The notes beneath the pieces are model-generated. The model saw nothing but the letters and a program-made list of their open reading frames with translations, was not told the origin of the DNA and ran no database searches. The position numbers and the translations under genes were made by a program. From assembly GCF_003144195.1 (NCBI RefSeq), contig NW_020290004.1:371665-435664 (forward strand): a DNA stretch of 64,000 nt. Reading direction: 5' to 3'. Within the stretch, counting starts at the first letter, position 1, and each line of letters starts with the position of its first letter. This DNA comes from Ceraceosorus guamensis (lineage: Eukaryota > Basidiomycota > Exobasidiomycetes > Ceraceosorales > Ceraceosoraceae). Positions 37,047 through 48,831 of this stretch are shown here, piece after piece.

Positions 37047-39438
37047 ATGTCTCGTCCCACGCCTTCTCGACTATCCGTCCCAGGCTCCTCCTCCCACCGA
37101 CATCGATCGGGCAGCCCTGATTCGGTTCGATCCGGCAACTCGAACCGATCTCTCAGATCCCCCGCATCTGCTGGTTCAAATCGTTTTACCTTTCACCTGC
37201 CCAACATGTGGTCTCGAGATACTCGAGGCTCATATCCACGCTCGCCTTCTTCTTTGTCTGCGCGAAAGAACGCAGACGAGGATGATGCGGACAGGGAAGC
37301 GCTCCTGCCTGCTGCCGATGGTGTCGAGCACGAAAGAGATGCGGGTATGGGGGATGGAGATGCGATTAGCGAACACATTTTGGTCAATCCAGCAGCTGGC
37401 ACGCCCGAGACCAGCTTACGCAATCCTCAAGAGCCAGTGGCAGCTTCATCACTTCCGCCATCTCAGGCAAGAGATGCATACGGCGCGGAGCTCACTCCCG
37501 AATGGTCAGCTCTCTCTTCCATGCAGAGGTCTAGCGTATATGGGGCCTTTGTGGTCCTAGGCGCAGCTGTGCTTTTGCCATTGTGAGTGCTTACTCAGCC
37601 TTTTACAGAGCCTGGAGCAAGAGGGGCTCACTGAGCCCTAGCGGCGCATATGATAGCTGATCTGCTTGCCGAATCTGCCCGTCCGTTCTCCCCTCACGAT
37701 GTTGCACGCAGCAATGCATTGATTACGCCCTCGGAATACTATCGAGGCCTCTTTGCGGCCACGACGCACTCGGACAATTTCATGTCGTACATCATCTCCA
37801 TTTACAATGTGGCCACCATCATCTTTGGCGCTCACGCAACAGCTAGTGTTGTACGCGTCTCGCCATATCGACGCACGGTCTGGTCCAGTGTAGTCGTGTT
37901 GATCACCCTATCGCTGATCACTGTTTGGATCGGTGGATCCGCCGCAGAAGCTCAGACAAAGGCAGACGGAGCTGGGAGTGAGACGTCCTTCTGGACTCTT
38001 ATGCTCGTCACAGCTGTATTGGCTATCGCTACAGCATACTTGCAGAATGCCGTGGTTGCAATCTCGTCCCTCTTTGGCGGCAAAGCGATGGGCGCCATGT
38101 TGGCTGGTCAAGGCTTTGTTGTGAGTCGGCAAGCTTGCACCAGGCTCGAATTTCTTGCAAGCTGATCGATACACTCTGCGAGTACCTGTGAAGGCCGCAG
38201 CCGTTTCGCTCATCCAGCTTCTTGCAACTGTCAGCAGCGTTCGATCAAGCCGAGCTGCACTTGCTCTGGGGAAGCAACCAGAACCGGCATTTGCTTCAGC
38301 TCGAGCTTCGGCACTCATTTTTTACGTCTGGACGTGCGCATTCATGCTGCTCACTCTGCTCGTACTGGAGATTCTCAGCCGCTCAGCTCTGTACCGAGTT
38401 GTTGCAGCTCAACATGGTCGCAGCGGCAACGCCCTCAACTCGAACCCTTCGCCAGCGACCACTCCCGAGCTTGCGGACCCGAGGGCGAAGGGCTGGGAGT
38501 CTGGTGCAGGCCTTGCACGGTTCATGCCCAGCAAGTGGAGGACCACTGCAGCCAGTCTCAGGGCTGTCCAGAGCCAGCTCGTCGCACTGAGCGTGGCGAT
38601 TGCTTGGTGTTTCACAGTCACGCTCGCGCTGTTTCCTGCGCTTACGAGTCGTGTGAGGCCATGGCCAAGAGCTCCAGGTTTGGATCCCTCCGCACCCGAG
38701 CCGCTATGGAGAGGTGCGTGCTGAGCACTCCATACCGCGCCAGCTCAATGAACATACTGATGGCCCTCGATCATTTCAATTCCACAGATCCACTGATCTT
38801 TGTGGCCCTGCATTACTTGGTCTTCAATGCTTCTGACCTGCTGGGCCGACTCTTGCCTTCATTGTTGCCTAAAGCTTTCCTGCTGGAGAGTCGACGAGCT
38901 ATCATTTTCTGGGCAGGCATGAGGGAAGGTTTCTTAGGCATGCTGCCCATGTGCAACGTGAGCCGTCAAGGAGCCACAAAACCAGCAGAGGCCACCTCGA
39001 CGTCGTTGGCTCTACCGTCATCAGATCGAATCGGCTCGATCGCTACCCTTGCGATTCGCGCAGCCACTACAGCCGCTGCGAGCACTGCGGCTTCAGACGA
39101 CGGACTCTGGGCTGCAGTCGCTAGAGAAAGAAAGCCGAGGCTGGGAGACGCGATCTTTTTCGTGCTTGTCCTGCTGCTCGGATTGTCCAACGGTATCCTG
39201 AGCACCTCTATCATGATCGTAGGGCCACGTCGAGAAGGAGTCAAAGATAACGAGCGAGCGTGAGTGGATGGGCCTAGTATCAGGCGCCGATGGTGCGTCC
39301 AATTCGGGCAAAGCGACTGACAAGCAAGGTACGCGCGTCTCATTGCTCTCCATCAACAGACTAGCGGGTACCATCCTGGCTTTCTGGCTCACTATCGGGT
39401 TGGCATCGGGCTCGTTTGCAAGCTTCATTTGGTCGTAG
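37047..39438 (+). CDS. Equilibrative nucleoside transporter (ENT/SLC29 family)
   Basis: Five exons: 37047-37582, 37712-38120, 38194-38713, 38788-39259 and 39360-39438, giving 671 residues. A ~170-residue cytosolic Ser/Arg/Pro-rich N terminus is followed by about eleven membrane helices. Family marks: VVLGAAVLLPFNALITPSEY in TM1, SIYNVATIIFGAHATASVV in TM2, LQNAVVAISSLFGGKAMGAM with GQGFVAAAVSLIQLLATVSS in TM4-5, and ALHYLVFNASDLLGRLLPS in TM8. The last helix (GTILAFWLTIGLASGSFASF) lies in a separate exon. ENTs move nucleosides and bases; the yeast homologue Fun26 is vacuolar. The central loop and the region around TAAASTAASDD are longer than usual. Confidence 0.92.
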
Positions 39439-39733
39439 CGTCGATGACCCCTCACGTACCGCCTCGCTGCGCAATGCCTATCTTCGTCACATTACTACGC
39501 CTTTACGGAAGGCATTGCGTGCTGTATGCGCTGTCTACAGACAATCGAGACCTTGACTGAGCTGTGACTGGCTTGAAGGTCAAGACGACGCGTAACATCG
39601 TATACACAAGTCGATGGAACAGAATCGCGTTCGAGCAGGGAGGGTGTGGATGTCCAATTATGACGCGTATGAGAGGGATGCTCGACTGCTCCAACTGTGA
39701 TCGCAAGACTAGCTAGGGCTGAGAATGACTTGT

Positions 39734-41358
39734 TCACCCAATGCTCGGCCATTTTCCATCGTTGAATGGGTCGTTTGTAGCTATCGAAGTCGCAAACCCA
39801 GGCCCCGTCTGCCTCTGCTCAGCTTGGGACCTCAGGTTCTTCCAGCCCATGGCGTCTGTGCCAGTTTCCTCATCCGGGTCCTGCGTGTCGATGATCACAG
39901 GCTTGAGTACATCTCTAGTCTGTGCCTTCGGAATTCAGGGTCTTACTACTCACAGGATCGATGATCTGCCCATCACCTTCGTACCTGTCCCCATATGATC
40001 CCTCATCTTCCTCTTGATCGCCTGCCGTACTACCGACTCCTCCCCTGCTAGGCGCTGCACCTCCCATCTTCATGTCTTTCATCAACCTCTCCAGCTCCTG
40101 CTTCTTCTTCTTGTCCCTCGCTTCGGCTTTAGCTTTCGCTAGTCGCTCTAGTTCGGGCCTGTAGTCTGCCAAGTATTCCGCCCTTGCCTCATCGACTGCC
40201 TTGAAAAAATTAGGCAGACCTTCACCTGTCACTGATGACACAGAAACGGTCTGCAAGGCGGAACACACATGACTGAGCATAATCCTCGCAACCTCGAAAA
40301 GTGTCCGCTCGAGCTACTCACCCTCAAATTGCTGTAGAATTCGTCCAAAACCAAAGCCATGCTGTTCATCAAGCTGTTGATATACCCAGCATCTTCTCCT
40401 GTCCTCCTCCTTCCAGAACCCGGTCTGTTAGTGGCTACAGAAGAAGGCTCTGTTGCATTTCCTTCGTTCAAAGCTGCTTGAAATGCTTCAAAGTCCGACA
40501 TCCATTCGGTTGCGAAAGCGCTGGGCTGGACATCTGTCTTGTTGAAGACCAGAATGAAGGGTAAACGAGTTTTGTACATGATCCTGTGCGGAAGACGTGA
40601 ACAGACATGAGCTTTAGCCCCGCAAGCAGACCGAGGCCATCAGGTGCACCCAAGTCCAGCAACTCACGAGCAAGCGTAGAGCATGTTGCTCATAAACGTA
40701 GCGGGAGCTGTTGTCCTCGGTGTGTCTATGACGTACGCCACGCAAGTGGGCATAGAGCTGGCCAGAGCGCTGGTGATGATGGATCCGCTGGCTGACCAAG
40801 TGAAGATCTCGATCTGTCCAGGCGTGTCATGCACGATGTATTCCACCTCTTGCGCCCTTCTTTCCAAGATGGATAGTACTTGGTCGTACTTTGTCGTGAA
40901 AAGGTTGAGGGAAGTGAGAATGCCTCCGTTTGGACCCAGATTGTATCTGCGAGTGAACGAGGAGCGGGACGGCTGCTTGTCAGCTCAGATGAGCGGGCCA
41001 GCGCAAGTGCAAGATCCGGCGACACGCACTCTTCCATCACCCTCTTGTAGTCGACCGTGTCCCGAATGTCGACATTGGGTTCGTAGCCTGTCTTGAGCAC
41101 AGCAGGATCCAGATTGACCATGTAAGTCTGCGTTTCCTCATCCTTGCTTTTGCTTTTGCTTGCAACAGCCTCAGAGGTAGTTGCAGACCGCGATAAAGCC
41201 CCCGCAAAGGTCGACTTGCCGCTACCTGCCATGCCAATGAGCAAGATTGACGTGGCCTTGGGAGGCTCTGGTAGCGTTGAGCTGCTACTCGGGCCGCTGG
41301 GCACTGAAGAGCCATCTATGGGTGGGACCGAGGGTCCACTTGGCGGAAATTGAGCCAT
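39734..41358 (-). CDS. NPA3: GPN-loop GTPase 1 (Npa3)
   Basis: Exons 41030-41358, 40668-40946, 40322-40583 and 39954-40250, plus a last exon ending at 39734, giving ~437 residues. Motifs: P-loop [37 protein letters not shown]; the Gly-Pro-Asn loop [17 protein letters not shown]3 [11 protein letters not shown]; and G4 FILVFNKTD. The C-terminal half is charged ([20 protein letters not shown]). Npa3/GPN1 is needed for assembly and nuclear import of RNA polymerase II. The last intron donor at 39953 can pair with three in-frame acceptors (introns of 34, 52 or 73 nt). I prefer 73 nt (last exon 39734-39880), the normal length here. The ENT gene converges from the left. Confidence 0.92.
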
Positions 41359-41885
41359 TGTTAGGCTGTAGCGAGACGACTCGTGTCCACGGAAGATGTC
41401 AGGGCATGTGAAGCGTGATCCGGGTGGGTTGTACCTGTATTGTAGGATGACTAGGTTATTGAGGCATGAACTAGAGGAAGGTTGACCAGCAGTAGCTTCA
41501 TTTTGGGTAGAGTCCAAAAATTGGCCTACTGTAGTCGTGTGTGGCACCTACCGGCCGGGAGATGCACGGCTCCGAATGTGGAGCGGGCCGCGCGTTGCGT
41601 TCGCGGGGCAAGGCAGCAATCGTGAGTCATATGCGCTAGCCTACACAGGATGCGCATCAGCGCGATTGAAGTACGCCCTGCCCGTAGTTGCGAGCACCCG
41701 CCTTTGCTTCGTCCGCAACAACTAAGTCATCCAACACCACCTCTTGTAGACCACGTCAGCGTTCGAGTTCATATGATTGTGGATCGACCTCAAAGAGCAA
41801 TACAAGCTGCAGGAACCCGCGCAAGATCGAGACCTCCACTTGAACACGGAGCAGTACGAATTCTCTGAACGCGGCATTTGCGAAG
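41359..41885. other. Divergent promoter region NPA3 / DDI1
   Basis: About 530 bp between divergent start codons. No gene or repeat seen. Confidence 0.45.
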
Positions 41886-43802
41886 ATGGTAGTCATCGTG
41901 ACGGATCTCGATTCCTTTCCGGTCGAAGTGGACCTTTTAAAGACAGTCAAGGACCTCAGTGAGCAGGTCCAGGATGTAGTGAGTCATAGCGCATGTAATG
42001 CGCTCTACCTCTCGTGACACTGCTCACGCATCAGCTTGTCCGATCTGCTTCCAGATCGGCATTCCCGCCGAAGAACAGGCTGTACTACTCGATGGTCGGC
42101 CCCTGGATCCCACGAAGACGCTGAGCAGCTATGAGTCACAAGGACTCAACCAGGACTCTTTGCTCGTGATTGGTAAGAGGCCCACGGGACAGGCCAGCGG
42201 CAGTGGAGCAATTGGTCAAAGAGGAGGTCAGAGCCAAGGGGCTGCGGGAGGAGAGTGAGTGCCACGAGATTAGAAAACGTGCTGATGCCTATATCACATG
42301 TGTAGCTTCAAATTCGTCAAACTCACGCTGATTGAACTTTTTATTCAAAGGGGTGAGGAGCAATTTGCAGAGCAACTGCGTCAACAAGTCTTGAGCAACT
42401 CTCACATGAGGGAACAGGTCAAACAGGTAAGAAGCATTTCAGGTGAGGGTATTCCTTTGAAGCCTATCTGTATGCTCAACGGTCTATTTGTTCCTCGCCT
42501 TACAGACGTCACCCGATCTCCACGCCGCTCTCGAGTCGCCCGCCGAGTTTCTGCGCCAATTGCGGCGAGAGCGCCAAAAAGCAGATGAAGCGGCACGTCG
42601 GCAGCAGCAGGCCGAGATGGAGCTAGCAGCAGCAGACGAGTTTGATGTGGAAGCTCAAGCGAAAATAGAAGAGGCCATACGCCAACAGCAAGTCTACGAG
42701 AACCTCGAATCGGCCATGGAGAATATGCCAGAAGCATTTGGGAGCGTCAACATGCTCTACGTTCAGGCTGAAATCAATGGAACGCCGGTCAAGGCTTTTG
42801 TGGACAGCGGCGCTCAGATGACGATCATGAGCCCAGAATGCGCGGAGAAGTGCGGGATCAAGAGGTTGCTGGACACCAGATTCTCAGGCATCGCCCGGGG
42901 TGTTGGAACAGCCAAGATTCTGGGTCGTATTCATTCAGCACAGGTGAGCTGGGCGAGGAGCATCACAACATCAAGCGTTTGCATTTGATGAAGCTAAAGC
43001 GTTGTCATCCCCATTCACAGATGAAGTTGGAAGACTTGTTCCTGCCTGTCTCTCTCACTGTCATTGAGGGGAAGGACGTGGATTTGCTCTTCGGTCTAGG
43101 TGAGTTAAAGTAGGGCAGGTTCCAAGGTGCACGATGCTGAGCATAATCATTGCGACTTCATCCATACTATGCACAGATATGCTCAAGCGTTATCAAGCCA
43201 GCATAGACCTTGGACAGAACGCACTAATCATCAATGGCGTACGTCCGGCTGCCTCGGGATCGAGCGCTGAGGGGCATCTTACTCAAATCGAACACTGTCT
43301 TTCAATTGCAGCGCAAAATCAGGTTCTTGGACGAACATGAGGTGAGACAGCAACGAGTTGACGCTCTCATTACGAGACGCTGACTTGACCTCGTCCTCTT
43401 CAGCTTCCCAAGAATGCTCGTCTCTTTGCAGAGGAGCAGGAGTCTGAGGCGAGCGCATCAGGGAGAAGTGTCGGTGGCCCTTCAGCGTCCGCGCCTGCTA
43501 CTCGCCCTACTCCACCACAATTCCCTGGAAGCGGAGCTATCCTTGGGTCTCAGCCAGTCTCAGGAGTAGGGTCTTCATCTGCCACCTCAGGCAGTACAAG
43601 TGCACGTTCGAGCACCCAAGCTGCCGCGTCTTCAGCCTCCGCACCTTCTGCGACTCCTGCTTCCAGAAATGTGGGTGCCAAGTGGCCTGCCGAGTCGATC
43701 CAAGCTCTGAAAGACCTTGGCGCAACAGATCAACAGGCTGTAGCTTTGCTCGATGCCGCTGGGGGCAACGTCGATGCTGCTGCTAGCTTCTTATTTCAGT
43801 AG
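41886..43802 (+). CDS. DDI1: Ddi1, ubiquitin shuttle with retropepsin-like domain
   Basis: Eight exons: 41886-41978, 42055-42254, 42351-42426, 42506-42943, 43021-43099, 43177-43238, 43312-43341 (30 nt) and 43404-43802, giving 458 residues. Order: ubiquitin-like domain (~1-75, EEQAVLLDGRPLDPTKTLSS); helical linker; aspartic protease domain with the catalytic motif KAFVDSGAQMTIMS (Asp ~223) and the flap/dimer strands GKDVDLLFGLDMLKRYQASI; Ser/Pro/Ala-rich linker; and a C-terminal UBA (ESIQALKDLGATDQQAVALL). Ddi1 binds heavily ubiquitinated substrates and the proteasome and cleaves some of them. It is a conserved cellular gene, not a viral insertion. All three parts are present; many animal orthologues lack the UBA. 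Confidence 0.95.
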
Positions 43803-45486
43803 ATCATTTCAGATCAAATCGTCCGACGCATGCACGCCGGTCAATGCGATGCTGTAGAAAAGAATGCCCGAGGAATGTTCATGACTGGAAAGTCGACGCA
43901 AAACGATGTTCTGGCCGCCTCGCGTTGTCACGCGAGTGGATCGACTTCGTCTTTGACTTCGCTTTGAGCTGATCGGAGGCAGGGAGACAGAGCGGTGTGT
44001 CGTCCGAACATGACACGAACGCCTGTCCCGCGGTCTACCTCGGGAATCCTGGGCGTCTACCACTTCTGACGGTCAAAGGTTTTTTGACGCAGCATCCGAA
44101 AGGAGCATGCGCCGTCATTGGAGGGTTGTGTAGCGGGCTTTGTTCGTGGACACGGTGCTCGAGAATCGCAAAGCAAGGGGCTGAAGCTCCAACTCTATCT
44201 GCAAAAGCAAACGTGTTCAGACAAGCAGATGGAGTATCGATGACGATTCTGTGAACGCGTGGGCCGGTCGCAAGGCGCCCTCAGCAACGAACGATCTACA
44301 TCTCCCGACGCGCAGGCATCCGCATGCCCATCTCTCAGCAGTTACAAGTGCGCTGAACTTTACTCAGCTCCGCGGGACGTTTGGCGGAAGACCACTCCCG
44401 AGGCTACTGCAACTCGATTATCAAGTTCAAAATCGTAGTCTTCCCATGCATCAGTCGAGCTATAGTCTTCCTAGGCTCAAATTGCAGAAGTTGTTCAGTC
44501 CTTGACGTTCGAAACTTTCACCACACCTCTTCGGCGGTTGGACAGACCAACAAGGGATTGAGCCGGCGAGTGAGCTTCAGCCGGCAATGTCGCTGCTATG
44601 AGGGTACGCGACTTTGCGCAACACCAGAAGTGCCATCTAGCTCAACTAGAGTTTCGAGAGCTTTGCAGGCTCGCCGCTAAGAGGACGCTGTCTTCGCGCG
44701 GCTTTCAGCGCATTGGCGCTGGCGCATGTCGGACGGCGCATGCCAGGAGAACCTCGAGCTTAATTTCGTAGGAAGCAAGACACCGAAGGGCCGAGTCTCG
44801 AGTGAGGTCGCACGAAGCTGCGATAGTAGCTTTGTATCTTCAGTGACGGAGCCGCTGGAGCTCTTGCACGGCGCTGCTGCCAAACAATCCGGCAGGCCAT
44901 TGAATGGAGCACTGGCTGCGCGTGCAAGCTCGCCATTCCATCTCAGCAAATGCCTCGTGACGCCGAGTCCAACGCGCTTGGACAGCTCTGTGCAGCATGC
45001 AGAGATGCTTGCTTGGCGCTGCTGCGGAAGGAAACTAGCTCCGGCGCTTTTCCCTTGCGCAGTGGTCTAGCGAAGCGTGGGCCGAGAATACATGGGCTGC
45101 GATTTGCCACAAAGCATGCGCAGTGCCAGCTCGAGAAGATGGCTGCCTGCTGTTATCAGGAGGCGATCTGGCAGGTCAGACACCCACATGGTGCGCTAGG
45201 CCTTTCGCAGAAGTGTGACCGTCGCTCGCCCCAGTAGATAGTTCAAAATCGCACTTCGCGTTCGAGGTGCTTTCGCCAGAGCAGCGCGGGAAGCACATGG
45301 TCGTCAGATGTGGGCGTAGAAAGCCGATATCTCGTTGAAGGATGTATTGATTTAAATCAAACTCTATTTGCTAACTCTATTTGCTAGGTAACGCGCAGTA
45401 CATGTACAGTGTTGAGCGACGATTGGGAATGCTTGAAATGGGGGGGAAGACTTGGTAGACATGCGTATCGTGATGCTCTGCACGGC
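43803..45486. other. Intergenic region, 1.7 kb
   Basis: No convincing gene. ORFs of 80-115 codons on both strands lack family features or splice-supported extension. A 13-bp tandem duplication sits at 45361-45386. Confidence 0.4.
45361..45386. repeat. 13-bp perfect tandem duplication
   Basis: ACTCTATTTGCTA occurs twice back to back, about 100 nt beyond the stop codon of the condensation-domain gene. Likely a replication-slippage event in a 3' flank. Confidence 0.8.
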
Positions 45487-47302
45487 TCAAGGAAGTCCTT
45501 GGTACACGTAGGCGTCGTCGTGAGCTTCGAAATTGCATTCACCGATAGGTTTGTTCCAGTTCTCGGGATTGCAGATCCACTTTGCGGCAGCAAGGATGCG
45601 GCGCGTGATGCGCTCCACCTCTTCCTCTTTGAGCTGAGCGTTGTCCCAAGACTGCTCGATGACGAGCTCATCGTCACCCTTGAGGCGGTAGACGAGAGCC
45701 ATGCCGAGATCCGAGCGACCCTCGAATTTGGTGAGCTTGATGCGATCGGATGTGGGTGGCATTCTCGGCGCCCAATTGTAGTGGAAACGAGGTGCGCAAG
45801 ACTCGAACTGATGGGCATCGCCGGTCTTCTCAAGTTCTTGCACGAGTTGACCACGGTGGTAGTGCGAGTGCTTGGACAGAGCCGCCTGTTGAGTTTGGAC
45901 ACGGTTGAAAAGCGAAAGCACCGTCTCGTTCTGCGAAGGGATGGCGACACGGTTGAGCACCATTTCGACCATGGGGCCGCGAGCTCCCTTGAAATCGAGG
46001 CCGTCAACGTCGATGGCCATGCGGCCGCCTTCGGCTTGAGAGAAGACGGCTTCGTAGGCACCGGTCTCTTTCACGTGGAACAGCGCGACAGCAGTCTTGA
46101 TGGCCTTGGCGGGTGCGATGCCGTGCTCCTTGCGTAGCTTGAGGATATGTGGAACTCGAATAGCTCGGAAGTCGCCGGACTTGCCCTTTTGCTCCTTTCC
46201 AGTGGGAGCGAGTGGTCGACGATCTTGAGTGGTAGAATGACCATCTTGGTTGTCCTTGGTGAGCCATCCTTGGTCGTTGCCACGCATCCAACCTGTGGTG
46301 CGCGCGGGTGGCCAGGCCTTGGCGGAGTGTTGAAGGCCGGTAAGGCGCTCACGGTGGAAGTTGACGGCGGCCTTTCCTTCATCGGTGTAGGGCCATACGT
46401 AGCGCCAGTACGCGTAAGGACCGTAGGAGAGTGCAGCAGTGTCGCGCGGCTGCTCCATACCACCAAGGCGCTCATCAATATCGCGCAAGAAGTAGTGCAG
46501 AGACGCCATGTCGAAGACGGCATGGTTCATGACGTAGTGAAGCGCGCACATGCCTTGCTCTTTGGAGTTGCGACTGGTGACGATGGTGAAGCCGGTCATG
46601 AAGCCTGGGAATTGAAGGTCGCCACCATCTTCACCGTTGCCGTGCTTGATGTCGGTGACGTCCTCCAGATTGTCGACCTCGACTTCGTCGATAAGGTGCT
46701 CATATGTCTCGGCGTGTCCGCGAAGGACGGCATAGTGCATGCGAGGGAAGGGGTAAGGGTTGACGGAAGTGTAGTTGGGCGCATCTTTGTTGCAAGGCAC
46801 TGCGACGCTGCGCATCATCTCGTTACGCTCCAGAGCGTAGATGAGCGCCTGACGAAGCTGGAATGTGCTGCCTTTGATCATGTACTCGTGACGGTGGGTA
46901 CCGCTGTCAGATGGAATGGGGGCGAGTCGACGTCAGCTGAGGATCCAAGAGACAATCGTCAACCCCGCGCGCTCACCTGCGAGGTCGCTTTACGCGGCGG
47001 AAAGCCCAGACGTCACTCATGGGATAGAATGCTTCCACATCCTTCCAAGAGAGGCGCTTGTCAAGATTGGTGAGGAGTTGCTCCGTTGCGTCAACGGATA
47101 GGGAGAATGCTTCGCGGTCACCGTGCAAGTGTGGAAGGTTTGCCACCGTCAACGGTTGCTCGGGTCGAGCGTGGTAAGTCCTTCCATTCTTCCAGAGCTC
47201 GGGGGTGGGCTCGGGAATAGGAATCCACTGCTGACCATCGGGCGTGGTTTGAACGCCACTTTGCAGATGAGTTGCTGGAAGAGTGGCAGTGAGAGCCATC
47301 AT
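45487..47302 (-). CDS. Stand-alone condensation-domain acyltransferase
   Basis: Two exons, 46977-47302 and 45487-46903 (73-nt intron, phase 2), giving 580 residues. The fold signature is that of the chloramphenicol-acetyltransferase/NRPS condensation superfamily. HYVMNHAVFDMASLHYFLRD contains the H-x-x-x-D catalytic motif at ~236-240 (first His of HHxxxDG is Asn). A later LDFKGARGPMVEMVLNRVAI then SLFNRVQTQQAALSKHSHYH corresponds to the second half-domain and floor loop. No adenylation or carrier domain is attached, so it acts in trans or as a simple O-/N-acyltransferase on an unknown substrate. No signal peptide. A TATA box sits ~115 nt upstream. Insertions (HSTTQDRRPLAPTGKEQKGK) make it longer than a typical ~450-residue domain. 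Confidence 0.75.
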
Positions 47303-47415
47303 GGTTGCGAATCGTGAGGGTGGAGTGGATCGGTCGTGAGAGAGGGAGTTGTCGTTAGTGGGTGCAGCTACGAGCTGGTGAAGAAGCAAAGCAACCTTTG
47401 ACGAGCGAGGCGGGT

Positions 47416-47424
47416 CTTTATAAG
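47416..47424 (-). promoter_or_regulatory. TATA box of condensation-domain gene
   Basis: Reads CTTATAAAG on the minus strand, ~115 nt upstream of the ATG at 47302. A clean TATA box is uncommon for the housekeeping genes here and may mark regulated expression. Confidence 0.5.
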
Positions 47425-48663
47425 ATCTCGGAGGTGCTGCTTCGAGGATGTAGAGCAGGGCAGCGGGACGAAGCGGCCCCTATCTTTTTGGTGATTTGCG
47501 ACTCAAACTCCGAGTAGGTTAGCTGATGGGAACGTAGATTGCAACCCTGGAGGTATTGTTTCCGAACGTTGCCCACGCCTAGTCATGACTCTCGAAGCTG
47601 AGCTGGGAGTGTTTCTATCCTGAGCGACCCGCACACTTTTGGACCGCTGTCATGCCCTCCATCCATTTGCAAGACTTGGCTCCGTGGCGAAATTGAGCCA
47701 AGGCGGACCTTGGGCACTGAAATTGGCGCTAGACAAGTGAGAATGGTGTAGAAGCAATCCGTCGAATCACCCGTCGCTGCTACAGAATCGCTCCGATTGG
47801 GCGCCTTGATAGCTCTTGGACCGAGCACGCATAGTCGTTGCATTTATTGCCCTATCTCGTCCCTCGATGATACCCTGGTCCGCAGCAACAAGAAAGTTTG
47901 CATTCCTTGGATGGCGTTGCAAAGATGCATTAGTGACTCTTGGCCACAGTGTGCGTTGTATTGCCTCTGTAGGTAACACAAGGATTGAACAAGGCCGGCG
48001 CAGATGTCCCAGCTTTGGGGTTGCGATGTCGTTTCCGCGGCTTGTGCGGTACGCATTGGATCACGCAAGACGGACGGTATCGCAGCGGAGCACGACACCC
48101 GGCCATTCCTTGAGCCTCGATCAATGATGCAGCTGGGCACGCACTCCCGCCGGAAAGAGGGTAGTCGAAGCTACGGGAAGAGATCTGTGCCCCTCAGTGG
48201 TATCCAATCGCAGCCAGCGCTCTCCGTCCGCCTTCCTGCGTGTTTGATGCCTTTGCGTGCGAGAATGCTCGTTGCTTTGCCTGCGCAGGTCGATCGGAAG
48301 GGTGGTCGCTCCGCCATCGCTGCGAACTTGTTGAGGGCCGCACGTTGCCCTCGTGCGCTCACTTGCGATCCGTCACAAGCATCGGAGGATGCTGAGTTGA
48401 GAGATTGCGGCTGCTCATTGGAAACCCTTGCTGTGCAGCGGTGGATGAGATGAGTGCACTGTAGAGAAACTTGGATGACATCGTTCGTAAGCTACCGGGA
48501 TCTCATGCACGTAGAAAATTGCCTTGCAGCAACGACGCGCACCATGCACTTGGTGAAAGAGTCCGAGCGTAGGGCGCACGGCTCGCAGCTTCCTCATGCA
48601 GGCGCGCATGGTTATCTTCCACGCCCACAGCCACGCCTCATCCGCCGCAGCTTGCTAGCGTCT

Positions 48664-48831
48664 TCAAGGTGCTGGATCCGCCATGTAAGTTGGTGCGTAG
48701 TGCGTAGTCAAAGTGGGCTTGGCTAGCATAGATGAAAGCTGATCGCTTCTTCTAGGCTGGCCGCTGCAGCAGAAGCATGCCAGGGAGGCCAACAACGAGA
48801 GCGAGAGCACAGCCAGTCTGAGTCGAGACAT
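48664..48831 (-). CDS. Possible small secreted protein
   Basis: A 55-codon ORF beginning MSRLRLAVLSLSLLASLACF, a textbook signal peptide in shape, followed by CCSGQPRRSDQLSSM and a short tail. It is isolated in the gene-poor region, and no intron or longer continuation could be joined. The ORF continues upstream without better sense. It could be chance. I recognise no homologue. Confidence 0.25.
   Translation of the reverse strand: MSRLRLAVLSLSLLASLACFCCSGQPRRSDQLSSMLAKPTLTTHYAPTYMADPAP

Noticed and set aside
42776-43238. Retropepsin-like motif FVDSGAQM as a possible retroelement remnant.
   Set aside because: It lies in a complete UBL-protease-UBA gene, the conserved cellular DDI1, with no reverse transcriptase, integrase or LTR nearby.
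48004-48453. 149-codon plus-strand ORF in the gene-poor region.
   Set aside because: Arg/Ala/Cys-rich random-like composition and no splice-supported extension.
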